A DNA stretch of 64,000 nt. Origin: Asaia krungthepensis NRIC 0535 (GTDB taxonomy: Bacteria; Pseudomonadota; Alphaproteobacteria; Acetobacterales; Acetobacteraceae). The notes below the pieces were generated by a model, which saw only the letters and a list, made by a program, of their open reading frames with translations, was not told the DNA's origin and did not search any database. This document shows, in pieces, positions 53,263-64,000 of the stretch; the stretch's first letter is position 1; every line of letters begins with the position of its first letter. The translations under genes were made by a program, and so were the position numbers. Location: NCBI RefSeq assembly GCF_025995175.1, contig NZ_BAPV01000012.1:62001-126000 (forward strand), read 5' to 3'.

Positions 53263-53598
53263 ATGGCTGAAGCCGTTTTCCAGCAGATCCAGCAGCTGAT
53301 CGATTCCAACCCCGTCATGCTTTTCATGAAGGGTGACAAGCTGTTCCCGCAATGCGGATTCTCGGCACGCGTTGTGCAGATCCTCGGCCATATGGGCGTG
53401 GATTTTGAGACCGCCAATGTTCTGGCCAGCGCTGAAATGCGTCAGGGCATCAAGGATTTCTCGCAGTGGCCGACGGTTCCGCAGCTCTACGTCAAGGGCG
53501 AGTTCATCGGTGGCTGTGACATCGTGACGGACATGTTCCAGAGCGGCGAACTGGAGTCTCTTTTCGAAGAGAAGAACATCGCCAAGAAAGTGGCGTGA
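53263..53598 (+). CDS. grxD: Monothiol glutaredoxin Grx4
   Basis: This 111-residue monothiol glutaredoxin has the CGFS active site (FPQCGFSARVVQIL, about residue 30), WPTVPQLYVKGEFIGGCDIV for glutathione binding, and a TDMFQSGEL helix. It assembles and delivers [2Fe-2S] clusters with glutathione and BolA proteins. The stretch before the active site reads KGDKLFPQ instead of the more usual KGTPxxPQ, a small deviation. GGAGAG precedes the ATG. It follows bolA by 103 bp with its own promoter. Confidence 0.96.
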   Translation: MAEAVFQQIQQLIDSNPVMLFMKGDKLFPQCGFSARVVQILGHMGVDFETANVLASAEMRQGIKDFSQWPTVPQLYVKGEFIGGCDIVTDMFQSGELESLFEEKNIAKKVA

Positions 53599-53628
53599 TC
53601 CTGCCTTGATTAGGCCATAAATTCTGCA

Positions 53629-53662
53629 TTCTGCCATGGTTTTGACCCAAACTGTGGCAGAA
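53629..53662 (+). terminator. Hairpin downstream of grxD
   Basis: TTCTGCCA (53629-53636) pairs perfectly with TGGCAGAA (53655-53662), and the loop can extend the stem by GTTT/AAAC. It lies 31 bp after the grxD stop. No T-run follows, so termination may need Rho. Confidence 0.5.
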
Positions 53663-53765
53663 CTGCAACGCGCTCCGATGGAGTGAAAATTATCTCCAAA
53701 CGCCCCTTGTTGCTCCTTATTTCTCCCGCATAACCTGTCCCTAGGTCATTCAAAGGGAAGTAAAA

Positions 53766-54074
53766 ATGCGGCGTCTCTCGGTTCTCAAGCTTGCCACTTC
53801 AGTCATCGCCGCAGGAGCTGCTTTCGCTTCGCACGGTGCAAGTGCAAGAGAGATCACCGATTGGGAAGCGTCCAAGCTGACGCTCGACGCCCTGACCGCC
53901 ACCCCGGTCTATCACCGCCCCGCCGCTTCCCATTCTCATCACAGCGTCACTGTTCATCAGGTCGCATCGCACCGCAGCGTCGGTCAGTCGCGTAGTGCCC
54001 TGGTTCACACGGTTGTTTATCATGCCAAGGCGCCGGCGAGCGCCAAGAGCCATCACGCCCGTCGCCACGGTTGA
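53766..54074 (+). CDS. Small secreted histidine-rich protein of unknown function
   Basis: This 102-residue protein has a signal peptide (MRRLSVLKLATSVIAAGAAF, cut near GASA). The short mature part starts REITDWEASKLTLDALTA and continues with a low-complexity tail containing about twelve histidines. Metal or acid buffering in the periplasm is conceivable, but no family is recognised. AAAGGGAAG lies before the ATG, so translation is plausible. It stands alone between grxD and yraN. Confidence 0.6.
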   Translation: MRRLSVLKLATSVIAAGAAFASHGASAREITDWEASKLTLDALTATPVYHRPAASHSHHSVTVHQVASHRSVGQSRSALVHTVVYHAKAPASAKSHHARRHG

Positions 54075-54429
54075 TTTCCCTTTCCCTGATATAGCGGTTC
54101 GAGGCGCTTCCCGCAGCGCCTGACGTCTTCATATGCGTTAAGGTCGTGCCCCGCGCTTCTGAGCAGAGGCGAGTCTTTGCCCCTTGGAAGTGGGGCCTCG
54201 TGGGGTGGCTGGTGCCTCTATAAGAATGAGCGGACGTTTCGTGACGCTCCCAGTCAGGCACGATCAATGACTCTTCCCCTGCGGAAACGATCAATACGTC
54301 GAAAACGCCTGCTGAGTGACCCCCATGCTCTGTGGCCTCAGCCGATCAATTTTGCGGCCAGGTCATGGCTGGGACGATACCACGCCCCGCGTTTGCATTT
54401 TGGATGGACTGGTGCGTTCTCAGCGTTCC
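54075..54429. other. Hairpin-rich intergenic stretch, possible structured RNA
   Basis: No protein gene was recognised in this 355-bp gap. It contains several strong dyads: AGGCGCT/AGCGCCT (54102-54121), nested AGAGGC/GCCTCT with CGAG/CTCG and GCCCC/GGGGC inside (about 54165-54231), GAGCG/CGCTC (about 54238-54258) and GCTGAG/CTCAGC (about 54310-54340). The density of paired arms suggests a non-coding RNA or a long mRNA leader or trailer. It does not match the 6S, SRP, RNase P or tmRNA cores I know. Confidence 0.35.

Positions 54430-54439
<10 letters not shown>
54413..54439 (-). terminator. Hairpin straddling the yraN stop codon
   Basis: TGCGTTCT (54413-54420) pairs perfectly with AGAACGCA (54432-54439) around an 11-base loop that includes part of the yraN stop region. 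It could mark the 3' end of the minus-strand transcript. There is no T-run. Confidence 0.45.
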
Positions 54440-57259
<2,820 letters not shown>

Positions 57260-57382
57260 TCAGTCTTCCTCTAAAACGTCTCGCCCGCGCTAAACGGGTT
57301 GGCGGCGGGGGGAAATCTGGGATATTGGCGTTCGTGATACGCCATTTTGTGCGTCTGTGCGCCCCCTCTGGGAGAGAAAAGA

Positions 57383-58690
57383 ATGAGCCCTCGCGAGAAC
57401 ATGTCCGCCCAGCACGATTTCTTTCACCGCGGCCTCAACGAAGCCGACCCTGAGGTGGCCGCCATTCTCAACGCCGAACTCGTACGTCAGCAGGACGGGA
57501 TCGAACTGATCGCGTCCGAGAACATCACGTCTTTTGCCGTGCTCGAGGCACAAGGCTCGGTCCTGACGAACAAATACGCCGAAGGACTCCCCGGCAAGCG
57601 CTATTACGGCGGCTGTGTGGACGTGGACCGCGTTGAGAATCTGGCCATTGAGCGCATCAAGGCGCTGTTCGGCGTCGAATTTGCCAATGTGCAGCCCCAT
57701 TCCGGCGCGAATGCCAATCAGGCCGCCTTCATGGCCCTTGGCAAGCCGGGCGATACCGTGCTGGGCATGAGCCTTGCTGCCGGTGGTCACCTGACCCATG
57801 GCGCGGCGCCCAACTATTCCGGCAAATGGTTCAACGCCGTACAGTACGGGGTACGCGCCGAGGATGGTACGCTCGACTACGAGGAAATGGAGCGTCTCGC
57901 GCGCGAGCACAAGCCGACCATTATCGTGGCCGGTGGTTCTGCTTACCCGCGCCATATCGATTTCGCACGCTTCCGTCGCATCGCCGATGAGGTTGGCGCT
58001 TATCTCATGGTAGATATGGCGCATTTCGCAGGGCTGGTCGCAGCCGGTCTTTTCCCGAGCCCAGTCCCCCACGCCCATATCGTGACCAGCACTACGCACA
58101 AGACCCTGCGCGGCCCGCGCGGTGGTATCGTTCTGACCAATGATGCCGAGATCGCCAAGAAGGTGAACTCAGCCGTGTTCCCCGGTCTGCAGGGCGGCCC
58201 GCTGATGCACGTCATCGCGGGCAAGGCGGTTGCTTTTGGTGAAGCCCAGGGCGAGAAGTTCAAGGCCTATCAGGGCGCTGTCGCAGAGAACGCCCGCGTG
58301 CTCGCCGAAGAACTTGTCGCGCGTGGTTTCGACATCGTCACCGGGGGAACCGATTGCCACCTGGTGTTGGTCGATCTGCGCCCCAAGAAAGTCACAGGGA
58401 AGATTGCCGAGGCCGCTCTTGAGCGTGCTGGCATCACGGCCAACAAGAACGCTATTCCCTTCGATCCGGAAAAGCCTTTCGTGACGTCCGGCATCCGTCT
58501 GGGCAGTCCGGCCGCCACCTCGCGCGGTTTCGGCGTCGAGGAATTCCGCATCATTGCCCGTATGATCGATGAGGTGCTCAGCGCCTATGGCACTTCAGAG
58601 CAGGACGCGGTCGAGCAGCGCGTGCATGAGGAAGTGAAAACGCTCTGCCGCCGCTTCCCCATTTATGACGTTGCGTATCCCGGCGCCTGA
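57383..58690 (+). CDS. glyA: Serine hydroxymethyltransferase
   Basis: This 435-residue PLP enzyme converts serine and tetrahydrofolate to glycine and methylene-tetrahydrofolate, supplying one-carbon units for purine synthesis. It has [55 protein letters not shown] and the PLP lysine in [15 protein letters not shown]. Length is normal. The start at 57383 has GGGAGAG upstream; an in-frame ATG six codons later is possible. It is divergent from the APC permease gene and ends in a strong terminator. Confidence 0.97.
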   Translation: MSPRENMSAQHDFFHRGLNEADPEVAAILNAELVRQQDGIELIASENITSFAVLEAQGSVLTNKYAEGLPGKRYYGGCVDVDRVENLAIERIKALFGVEFANVQPHSGANANQAAFMALGKPGDTVLGMSLAAGGHLTHGAAPNYSGKWFNAVQYGVRAEDGTLDYEEMERLAREHKPTIIVAGGSAYPRHIDFARFRRIADEVGAYLMVDMAHFAGLVAAGLFPSPVPHAHIVTSTTHKTLRGPRGGIVLTNDAEIAKKVNSAVFPGLQGGPLMHVIAGKAVAFGEAQGEKFKAYQGAVAENARVLAEELVARGFDIVTGGTDCHLVLVDLRPKKVTGKIAEAALERAGITANKNAIPFDPEKPFVTSGIRLGSPAATSRGFGVEEFRIIARMIDEVLSAYGTSEQDAVEQRVHEEVKTLCRRFPIYDVAYPGA

Positions 58691-58742
58691 ATTAAGCCAT
58701 ATCCGAGCTAAGCCTTACTGTAATGGTCCGGCTTCGGTGTTC

Positions 58743-58776
58743 GCCTCGGTGGGGTTCTCCCTGCCGGGGCTTTTTT
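58743..58776 (+). terminator. Intrinsic terminator of glyA
   Basis: GCCTCGGTGGGG pairs with TCCCTGCCGGGGC, giving a stem of about 12 pairs with some G-T wobbles, and is followed by six T at 58771-58776. This is a typical rho-independent terminator 53 bp after the glyA stop. Confidence 0.8.
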
Positions 58777-58818
58777 CTGCCTTCTCCATCGCTAAATCCG
58801 CTCCCGGACCAGTAGTGT

Positions 58819-59847
58819 TCAAAGGCGCCGGGCGAGCCTCACGGCAAGCTGGCCGCGTCTCACGCACAGATTGGGCATGATCAGCACACAGTGATCATAG
58901 GGTGTGCAGATCTCGTCATCACCATCCGTGGCGATGAGCGTTCCCGCTTTTTCAATCACGCTGCCCCCCTGATAAGCTTCGATGAAGGCGAAACTGGCGC
59001 TGCGTGCGACAACGTTGTCGGTCACCATGGCCTGCCTGGGCGCGGTGCCTGTTTCCCCGCGCATCCCCCAGTGAACGAAGCCGGCATTTTCAACGAAGTG
59101 ACGAATGACCCTTGCGCTGATCTCCACGGTTTCCGGGCGCCAATGCTGTCCCGCCTCCAATAGCACGCTTCGCCCGGGAGAGGCCGCCGAGAGGAAATGC
59201 TCATGCTCGATAAGTCGGGAGCCCCCCACATGACCCAGATCGGTCAGGGTCAGGAAGGGCGTATCCGCCTGGGAGGAGAGCCGTCCCGCGAGAGCGATCG
59301 AGCGCTCTGTCTGGGGAGAGATGAAGAGCGGGGTCGACTCCCAGAGCATGGAATGCAGATCGAGCAACATGTCGCTGCGCCGGATAACCGGCAGAATCTC
59401 GATGGCGCGTTCCATCTCGACCGAGCCTGGGGCGTGGGCGAGGCGGTCGTTGGACCAGACACGGTTCAGATCTTCGCCGATGAATCGCGAGGCTGTCGGG
59501 TTGGCGGGGTCGAAGCGTTCGAATGCTGCCATATTGGCAAAGATGACCCGCAACACACCGCAGATCGGCCTGATGTCCTCGCGCAGGAGCCGATCGGCCG
59601 CGACGGCGCCCGCAAACTCATTGCCATGGGTCAACGCGACGACGGTGATCTCGGGGCCTGGATGACCGCTGTCACGCTCGATCACACCAGGGATACCGTT
59701 ATTCCCGCTTCGCCAGGGTGACAGATCCGGCTTGTCGATCAGAACCGGGAAACTGGGAAGGCGTCGCGGCAAAGCGAGGGTAGGGAGCAGACGCTGGCGT
59801 TTCCTGCGCACTGGGTGATGGTCGCGCGGTGAAGCACCACAGCTCAT
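58819..59847 (-). CDS. Aspartoacylase/succinylglutamate desuccinylase family hydrolase
   Basis: This protein of about 342 residues is a zinc-dependent M14-type deacylase. The metal ligands lie in ALTHGNEFAGAVAADRLL (His and Glu) and DLHSMLWES (His), and NPTASRFIGEDLNRVW supplies the substrate-binding arginines. Family members remove acyl groups from N-acyl amino acids such as N-acetylaspartate or N-succinylglutamate. The start at 59847 overlaps the argE stop by four bases (ATGA), which makes it the natural choice although the frame extends further. Co-transcription with argE suggests joint release of amino acids from acylated forms. Confidence 0.85.
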   Translation of the reverse strand: MSCGASPRDHHPVRRKRQRLLPTLALPRRLPSFPVLIDKPDLSPWRSGNNGIPGVIERDSGHPGPEITVVALTHGNEFAGAVAADRLLREDIRPICGVLRVIFANMAAFERFDPANPTASRFIGEDLNRVWSNDRLAHAPGSVEMERAIEILPVIRRSDMLLDLHSMLWESTPLFISPQTERSIALAGRLSSQADTPFLTLTDLGHVGGSRLIEHEHFLSAASPGRSVLLEAGQHWRPETVEISARVIRHFVENAGFVHWGMRGETGTAPRQAMVTDNVVARSASFAFIEAYQGGSVIEKAGTLIATDGDDEICTPYDHCVLIMPNLCVRRGQLAVRLARRL

Positions 59848-61019
59848 GGGGCGAGACAAACCTGCCGTACCAGCCGCGCGATCATGGCTTCGCATCGTGC
59901 CAGTTGATCGCGTTCGATCCATTCATCGGGCTTGTGCGCCTGAGCGATATCGCCGGGTCCGCAGACGATCGTGTCGAGCCCCGCCTGCTGATAAATGCCT
60001 GCTTCGGTCCCGTAGGAGACATATCCTGCTGTGTTGCGCCCCGTGATCTGCTGCAGCAGGGAGACGAGCGGTGCGGTGGGGGGCAGGTCGAGGGGAGGGA
60101 GATCGACAAGTGCCGTATAGGTCAGGCCGCATTCTTCGCCAACCTGGCGGAGCGCCGCATCGATCGGTGCCAGCCGCTCGCGCAGACGCTCGAAAATCGC
60201 TTCGTTGGTGTCGCCGGGAACGGCGCGCCACTCCAGTTCGAAGCTCGCCTGTTCCGGCACGATGTTGAGTATGCTCCCGCCACGGGCAAGGCCAACCTGC
60301 ATGGTCGTATGGCTGGGCTCGAAGCCGGTCACATAGGGCCCCTCCCGTTCGAAGGAGTCTGCTATATCCGCAATTTCCACGATGGCCCGTCCCATGGCAT
60401 GGAGGGCATTGGCCCCCAATCCCGGCTGTGACGAGTGCGCAGGGCGCCCTCGCACATCGACGCGTATGGTGAAGCGCCCCTTATGGGCTATGATCGGCGC
60501 GAGCATGGTTGGTTCGCCAATCACGCAGAGATCGGGCATCAACCCACGCGAGCGCACGTCCTCGATAAGATATCGTGCGCCGTTACAGGTGATCTCCTCA
60601 TCGAAGGTGAAGAACAGATGGACCGGCCGCCTGAGCTCCTGTGCACGGAGCGAAGGGATCGCAGCGAGCATTGCCGCCACGAAGCCTTTCATGTCGACCG
60701 CGCCACGCCCGTAAAGCCGTCCGCCCTCTTCGGTCAGGATGAACGGGTCACGTGACCAGGCCTGGCCGTCTACCGGGACACAGTCCACATGACCCGAGAG
60801 CGCCAATCCACCTGCGACTTGGGGGCCGAGAATGGCATGGATGTTCCACTTCCCGTCTTCGGGGCCGCGATTACGGATGTAGGCCACGCCGAGATCATCC
60901 AGATATGAGGCGATCCAGTCGATGAGCGGCGCATTCGGGAGGCGGCTTGTCGTATCGAACGCGACAAGCTTGTGCAGAATCGCGACGATATCCGTTGTTT
61001 CAGCCAGAGGAGAGCTCAT
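59844..61019 (-). CDS. argE: Acetylornithine deacetylase
   Basis: This 391-residue M20 metallopeptidase removes acetate from N-acetylornithine in arginine synthesis. Motifs are LSGHVDCVPVDG with the first metal ligands, YGRGAVDMKGFVAAML with the bridging aspartate, FFTFDEEITCNGARYL with the catalytic glutamate pair, IGEPTML, and the dimerisation-domain segment HSSQPGLGANALHAM. Length matches ArgE. A DapE-like or other acyl-amino-acid specificity cannot be excluded. It is coupled to the aspartoacylase-type gene downstream by ATGA overlap. Confidence 0.9.
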   Translation of the reverse strand: MSSPLAETTDIVAILHKLVAFDTTSRLPNAPLIDWIASYLDDLGVAYIRNRGPEDGKWNIHAILGPQVAGGLALSGHVDCVPVDGQAWSRDPFILTEEGGRLYGRGAVDMKGFVAAMLAAIPSLRAQELRRPVHLFFTFDEEITCNGARYLIEDVRSRGLMPDLCVIGEPTMLAPIIAHKGRFTIRVDVRGRPAHSSQPGLGANALHAMGRAIVEIADIADSFEREGPYVTGFEPSHTTMQVGLARGGSILNIVPEQASFELEWRAVPGDTNEAIFERLRERLAPIDAALRQVGEECGLTYTALVDLPPLDLPPTAPLVSLLQQITGRNTAGYVSYGTEAGIYQQAGLDTIVCGPGDIAQAHKPDEWIERDQLARCEAMIARLVRQVCLAP

Positions 61020-61067
61020 AACGAAGAGTTTAGCTCCCCCGCAGCGTAAATCTCAAGACCGGGAGAG

Positions 61068-62192
61068 TCAGGAAATAATGCTGATGCGATACCCGATTTC
61101 TTTCTCGATGGCCCGCAATAGAAGCCGCTCATCGCGGGTGCAAAAGGAAAGGGCGGCCCCCCGTTTGCCGGCGCGTGCCGTTCTTCCGATACGATGCACG
61201 TAGGTTTCCGCCTTCTCCGGGAGATCATAATTGAGGACCAGTGCGACATCGTCGATATCGAGCCCCCGGGCCGCAACGTCAGTCGTGAGTAGAATGCGCG
61301 CCGCGCCGCTGCGCAGGGCATCCACAGCTTTCTGCCTTGCGCCCTGGGCGAGATCTCCATGTAGCACGGCTATGGGCAGTCCCGTCTTGCGCAGGTGCTT
61401 GCCAATCTGATCCACCGAGGCTTTCGTGCGGATGAACACGATCTGACGTCCCTGCGTCTCGGCGCATAACCGGGTCAGCGTGGCGAGTTTTTCCTCAGTC
61501 TCGACAAACATGGCCCGCTGCTTGATCCGGCGAGGGGTGACCGTCTGGCTTTCGAATTCCAGCGTCACCGGTTTGTAGAGGAGGCGGTTGGCAAGCGCCC
61601 GTCCGGTAGGGGGCATGGTCGCCGAGCACATCATGGCCTGACGTTCGCGCGGCAGATACGGCACGATCTGATCCATTGCTGCCAGGAAATCCTCGTCGAG
61701 CATCTGGTCCACCTCATCGACGATCAACAGGGTGGTCAAGTCCAGACGGCATGACCCGCTCGTGAGCAGATCGATCAGTCTGCCCGGCGTCGCCACGGCG
61801 ATGTCCACACCCTCTGCCAGGGCCTCGATCTGGGCATCCTTGGGGAGCCCGCCACAAAGCAGCCGGGTACGGAAAGGAAGGCGCCTGCCGATCTGACGGC
61901 AGACACCAGCAATCTGGGTGACCAGTTCGCGCGTGGGGGCAAGGATCAGAACACGTGGCGCGCCCGGTTCACGCTCGCCCCGGCACGCAAGCAGATGCTG
62001 AAAGGCGGGGGCAGCGTAGGCAGCGGTCTTTCCTGAGCCCGTCTGGGCGATAAGAAGAACGTCTCGCCTTGCCAGCAACTCCGGCCAGACGCGGTTTTGC
62101 ACGTCATTCGGTTTGGTGATGCCCACCTGGTTCAGCCCGGCGGTGATGAGAGGGTCGAACGGAGAAACGGGCGCGTGGTCAGGATCGGTCAT
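61068..62192 (-). CDS. DEAD-box-family RNA helicase with a DEVD Walker B
   Basis: This 374-residue ATP-dependent RNA helicase has the Q motif region (GITKPNDVQNRVWPELL), motif I AQTGSGKT, PTRELV, GG, TPGRL, motif II as DEVD in IVDEVDQMLD instead of DEAD, motif III SAT, ARGLDI, and motif VI HRIGRTARAGKRG. It ends soon after motif VI, without the basic C-terminal extension of RhlE or DeaD types. The start at 62192 (MTDPDHAP) is assigned because conservation begins there; the open frame runs far upstream through the divergent gene. It is divergent from the ELM1-family gene, 45 bp away. Confidence 0.9.
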   Translation of the reverse strand: MTDPDHAPVSPFDPLITAGLNQVGITKPNDVQNRVWPELLARRDVLLIAQTGSGKTAAYAAPAFQHLLACRGEREPGAPRVLILAPTRELVTQIAGVCRQIGRRLPFRTRLLCGGLPKDAQIEALAEGVDIAVATPGRLIDLLTSGSCRLDLTTLLIVDEVDQMLDEDFLAAMDQIVPYLPRERQAMMCSATMPPTGRALANRLLYKPVTLEFESQTVTPRRIKQRAMFVETEEKLATLTRLCAETQGRQIVFIRTKASVDQIGKHLRKTGLPIAVLHGDLAQGARQKAVDALRSGAARILLTTDVAARGLDIDDVALVLNYDLPEKAETYVHRIGRTARAGKRGAALSFCTRDERLLLRAIEKEIGYRISIIS

Positions 62193-62237
62193 GCGTGCTT
62201 CTTGCCAAAGTTCTGCCGGTGAAGGAATTACCGATCT

Positions 62238-63167
62238 ATGAGTGTAGCCATTATTGCTGAAGATTTTGCGGGCATGCGTGCCCAGGCGACCGGGCTTGTA
62301 GAGCGAGCAGGCTTGAGCTGGCATTTCCATCCGGTTCGCATAGAAGGCGTCTGGCGTCACATTCCCACCCGGTTTTGTCCGGTCCCGTTGCGTGCTTCGG
62401 CACCGATAGAGCTGCCGGAGGATACGAAGCTTCTTGTCAGCGTGGGGGGGACGGGGGGCGCTGTTGCCGCAGCGCTGAAGCGGAAAACCGGGCTCGGTCT
62501 TGTCCAGATCCAGAACCCTCGCATGGCGGCGAGACATTTCGACTTGATCATCGCCAATGTCCATGACGAGATCCAGGGAGCGAATATTGTCTCCGCACGT
62601 ACCGCCCTGCATGGTGTCACGGTGCGGAGGCTCGATCAGGCGAGAGAGGTCTGGCAATCGCGCCTGCGAATTTCTGGCATGGCGCTGCTCTCGGTGCTGA
62701 TCGGCGGCGCCAATGGGCGTTTCAGTTTCGGCCCTGACCAGGCCCGTGAACTGGCTCACGATCTGGTCAGGATCATGAAGAGCTCGGCGGTCAATGTCGC
62801 CCTGACGCCATCGCGTCGGACCTCGCCGGAGGCACTGGCAATATTGCAGGAGAGCCTTGCAGGGCATCCGGCCTGGATATGGGACGGTCAGGGGGATAAC
62901 CCTTATCACGGCCTGCTCGCCTGTGCGGACGCGATTGCAGTGACCACCGACAGCGTCTCGATGATCTCGGAGGCGGCGGCAACAGCGGCGCCTGTGTGGA
63001 TTATCGATTTGCCGGGGCGTTCGCGCCGCATCGCGTCATTCGTTGATACGCTTGGGAAAGAGGACCGCGTCAGGCCGTTTAACGGTCAGTGGTCCCCGTG
63101 GTCTGTCACGCCGCTTGACGATACCGGCAGAGCGGCAGAAGAAATGGTTCGGCGTCTCGCTCTCTGA
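62238..63167 (+). CDS. ELM1/GtrOC1 family protein (mitochondrial-fission-ELM1-like)
   Basis: This 309-residue protein belongs to the ELM1-like family of GT-B-fold proteins common in Alphaproteobacteria. Landmarks are AEDFAGMRAQATGLVERAG at the start, LVSVGGTGGAVAAALKR, GLVQIQNPRMAARHFDLIIANVHDE, LSVLIGGANGRFSF, and AVTTDSVSMISEAAATAAPVWIIDLPG. The fold and the nucleotide-binding-like loops suggest a glycosyltransferase, but no bacterial member has a firmly known reaction. It is followed 45 bp later by a gene of unknown function in the same direction, probably in one operon. Confidence 0.88.
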   Translation: MSVAIIAEDFAGMRAQATGLVERAGLSWHFHPVRIEGVWRHIPTRFCPVPLRASAPIELPEDTKLLVSVGGTGGAVAAALKRKTGLGLVQIQNPRMAARHFDLIIANVHDEIQGANIVSARTALHGVTVRRLDQAREVWQSRLRISGMALLSVLIGGANGRFSFGPDQARELAHDLVRIMKSSAVNVALTPSRRTSPEALAILQESLAGHPAWIWDGQGDNPYHGLLACADAIAVTTDSVSMISEAAATAAPVWIIDLPGRSRRIASFVDTLGKEDRVRPFNGQWSPWSVTPLDDTGRAAEEMVRRLAL

Positions 63168-63212
63168 AAAGAGCGTGAGCTCCGCAATGAAGAAAACGGG
63201 TACAGGACGACC

Positions 63213-64000
63213 ATGCTCGATATCATCACCTTCGACGCTCAGGGCGGCGGAAACATCCTCTACAAGGCGCTCGCGCATCCCTTGGCGAGTGAGGCCCTGA
63301 GGCGGCTGGAAGCGACACTGGCAGGGGAAGATGCTGTCGCAGTCTATGATCCGGGCAATGTGCTGCGCACACTGGTCGCTCTTTATCCGGGGCTCACGCC
63401 TAACGCCGGCGTCTATACGCATGACAGCGAGCAGATCGGCCAGGCTGATGGCATAGGTGGAGAGAAGCGCGCCCTGACGGATCTGGCATCCGGAGAGGCA
63501 AGACTCGTGCTCGCGCTTTCATTCGAACATGAGAAAATGCTTGCCCGCCTGTCTCGTGTGACCCATCCGGATCAGCGCATCCTGTCTCTCGAGCCCGCCA
63601 AGCTGCCGGACACCATGCTGAGTAATCCGCGCCAGTATTTGGACAAGCATAATTTCGCGACGAATTTTGCGTTTTTCCGCGACGATGAGCGTTTCAGCAC
63701 GCGTCTTGTGACAGCAAATTACTGGTGCAACTACGACGCGACGGATGTGCGCTACTGGATGCGCCTCTACGATGCGGCGGGTGAGATCCTGGCGGAGTGG
63801 GAAGAAGAAGTGCCCGATGCGCCGGCCGGGATCGTCATCGATAGCGCCGTGATACGTGAACGCTTCGATCTCCCTGCGTTCTGCGGGCAGCTCTTCATTC
63901 ATGTTCTGGGTGCGCGCGGGCATGATGTGGTGAAATATGCTCTCGATACCTATGGCAAAGCCGGGGAGCTGAGCCTGTCAGTCACGCACGACGCCAATGC
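63213..64000 (+). CDS. Unidentified protein, N-terminal part (runs off the window)
   Basis: An ATG at 63213, with AGGA nine bases upstream, opens a frame that stays open for 262 codons to the end of the window. The protein starts MLDIITFDAQGGGNILYKAL and contains YDPGNVLRTLVALYPGLTP, NPRQYLDKHNFATNFAFFRD, WCNYDATDVRYWMRLYD and GQLFIHVLGARGHDVVKYALDTYG, ending near LSVTHDANA. It has no signal peptide or membrane segment in the visible part. I do not recognise a family. Its position after the ELM1-like gene suggests a shared role in the envelope or surface glycans, which is inference only. Confidence 0.85.
   Translation, partial: MLDIITFDAQGGGNILYKALAHPLASEALRRLEATLAGEDAVAVYDPGNVLRTLVALYPGLTPNAGVYTHDSEQIGQADGIGGEKRALTDLASGEARLVLALSFEHEKMLARLSRVTHPDQRILSLEPAKLPDTMLSNPRQYLDKHNFATNFAFFRDDERFSTRLVTANYWCNYDATDVRYWMRLYDAAGEILAEWEEEVPDAPAGIVIDSAVIRERFDLPAFCGQLFIHVLGARGHDVVKYALDTYGKAGELSLSVTHDAN

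Overview
The window looks like chromosomal DNA of an acetic acid bacterium (Acetobacteraceae, Alphaproteobacteria). I infer this from the mostly GC-rich coding DNA and the protein sequences: the plant-like HemB, the purC-purS-rap1a-purQ-purL-bolA-grxD run, several TonB receptors, and Fur- and B12-type control elements. I cannot fix the genus from sequence alone; an Asaia-like organism would fit.

Bases 1-10,554 are an accessory region of small independent genes. They are the end of a DUF4180 gene, a cysteine-rich protein, a class A beta-lactamase with altered motifs, a broken GNAT/VOC chimera, a tautomerase, an SDR divergent from an HxlR regulator over two matching operator-like dyads, a GNAT, a LysR divergent from a cupin gene, and an operon of DUF2239, DUF1330 and an alpha/beta hydrolase. 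About 1.4 kb without recognisable genes follows.

Bases 10,555-24,068 are a group-2-like, ABC-dependent capsule locus. It holds three related GT4 glycosyltransferases, an LTA-synthase/sulfatase-type membrane enzyme, a KpsC-like protein with one intact module, KpsS, a fatty-acid-hydroxylase-type membrane protein, KpsE, KpsT and a Wza/CtrA-type lipoprotein. No KpsM permease gene is visible. KpsE carries an 11-G homopolymer that could mediate phase variation. A 1.7-kb decayed or small-ORF region separates the locus from a cation/proton antiporter and an M48 peptidase.

Bases 28,059-42,358 form a nutrient-uptake block. One TonB receptor lies under a clear cobalamin riboswitch. A second TonB receptor forms an operon with a Tat-exported phospholipase C, with PhoB-box-like repeats upstream. 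A heme locus follows, with a receptor and DUF817/DUF2809 membrane proteins on one side of a Fur-box-like site and hmuTUV plus an IsdG-like heme monooxygenase on the other.

Bases 42,443-64,000 are mainly housekeeping: pncC, a lytic transglycosylase, TerC, purB, a sugar porter, the purine operon with an embedded Rap1a-like secreted protein, bolA/grxD, a His-rich secreted protein, yraN-hemB-APC permease, glyA, an aspartoacylase-type hydrolase with argE, a DEVD-box helicase, an ELM1-family protein, and a gene of unknown function that runs off the end.
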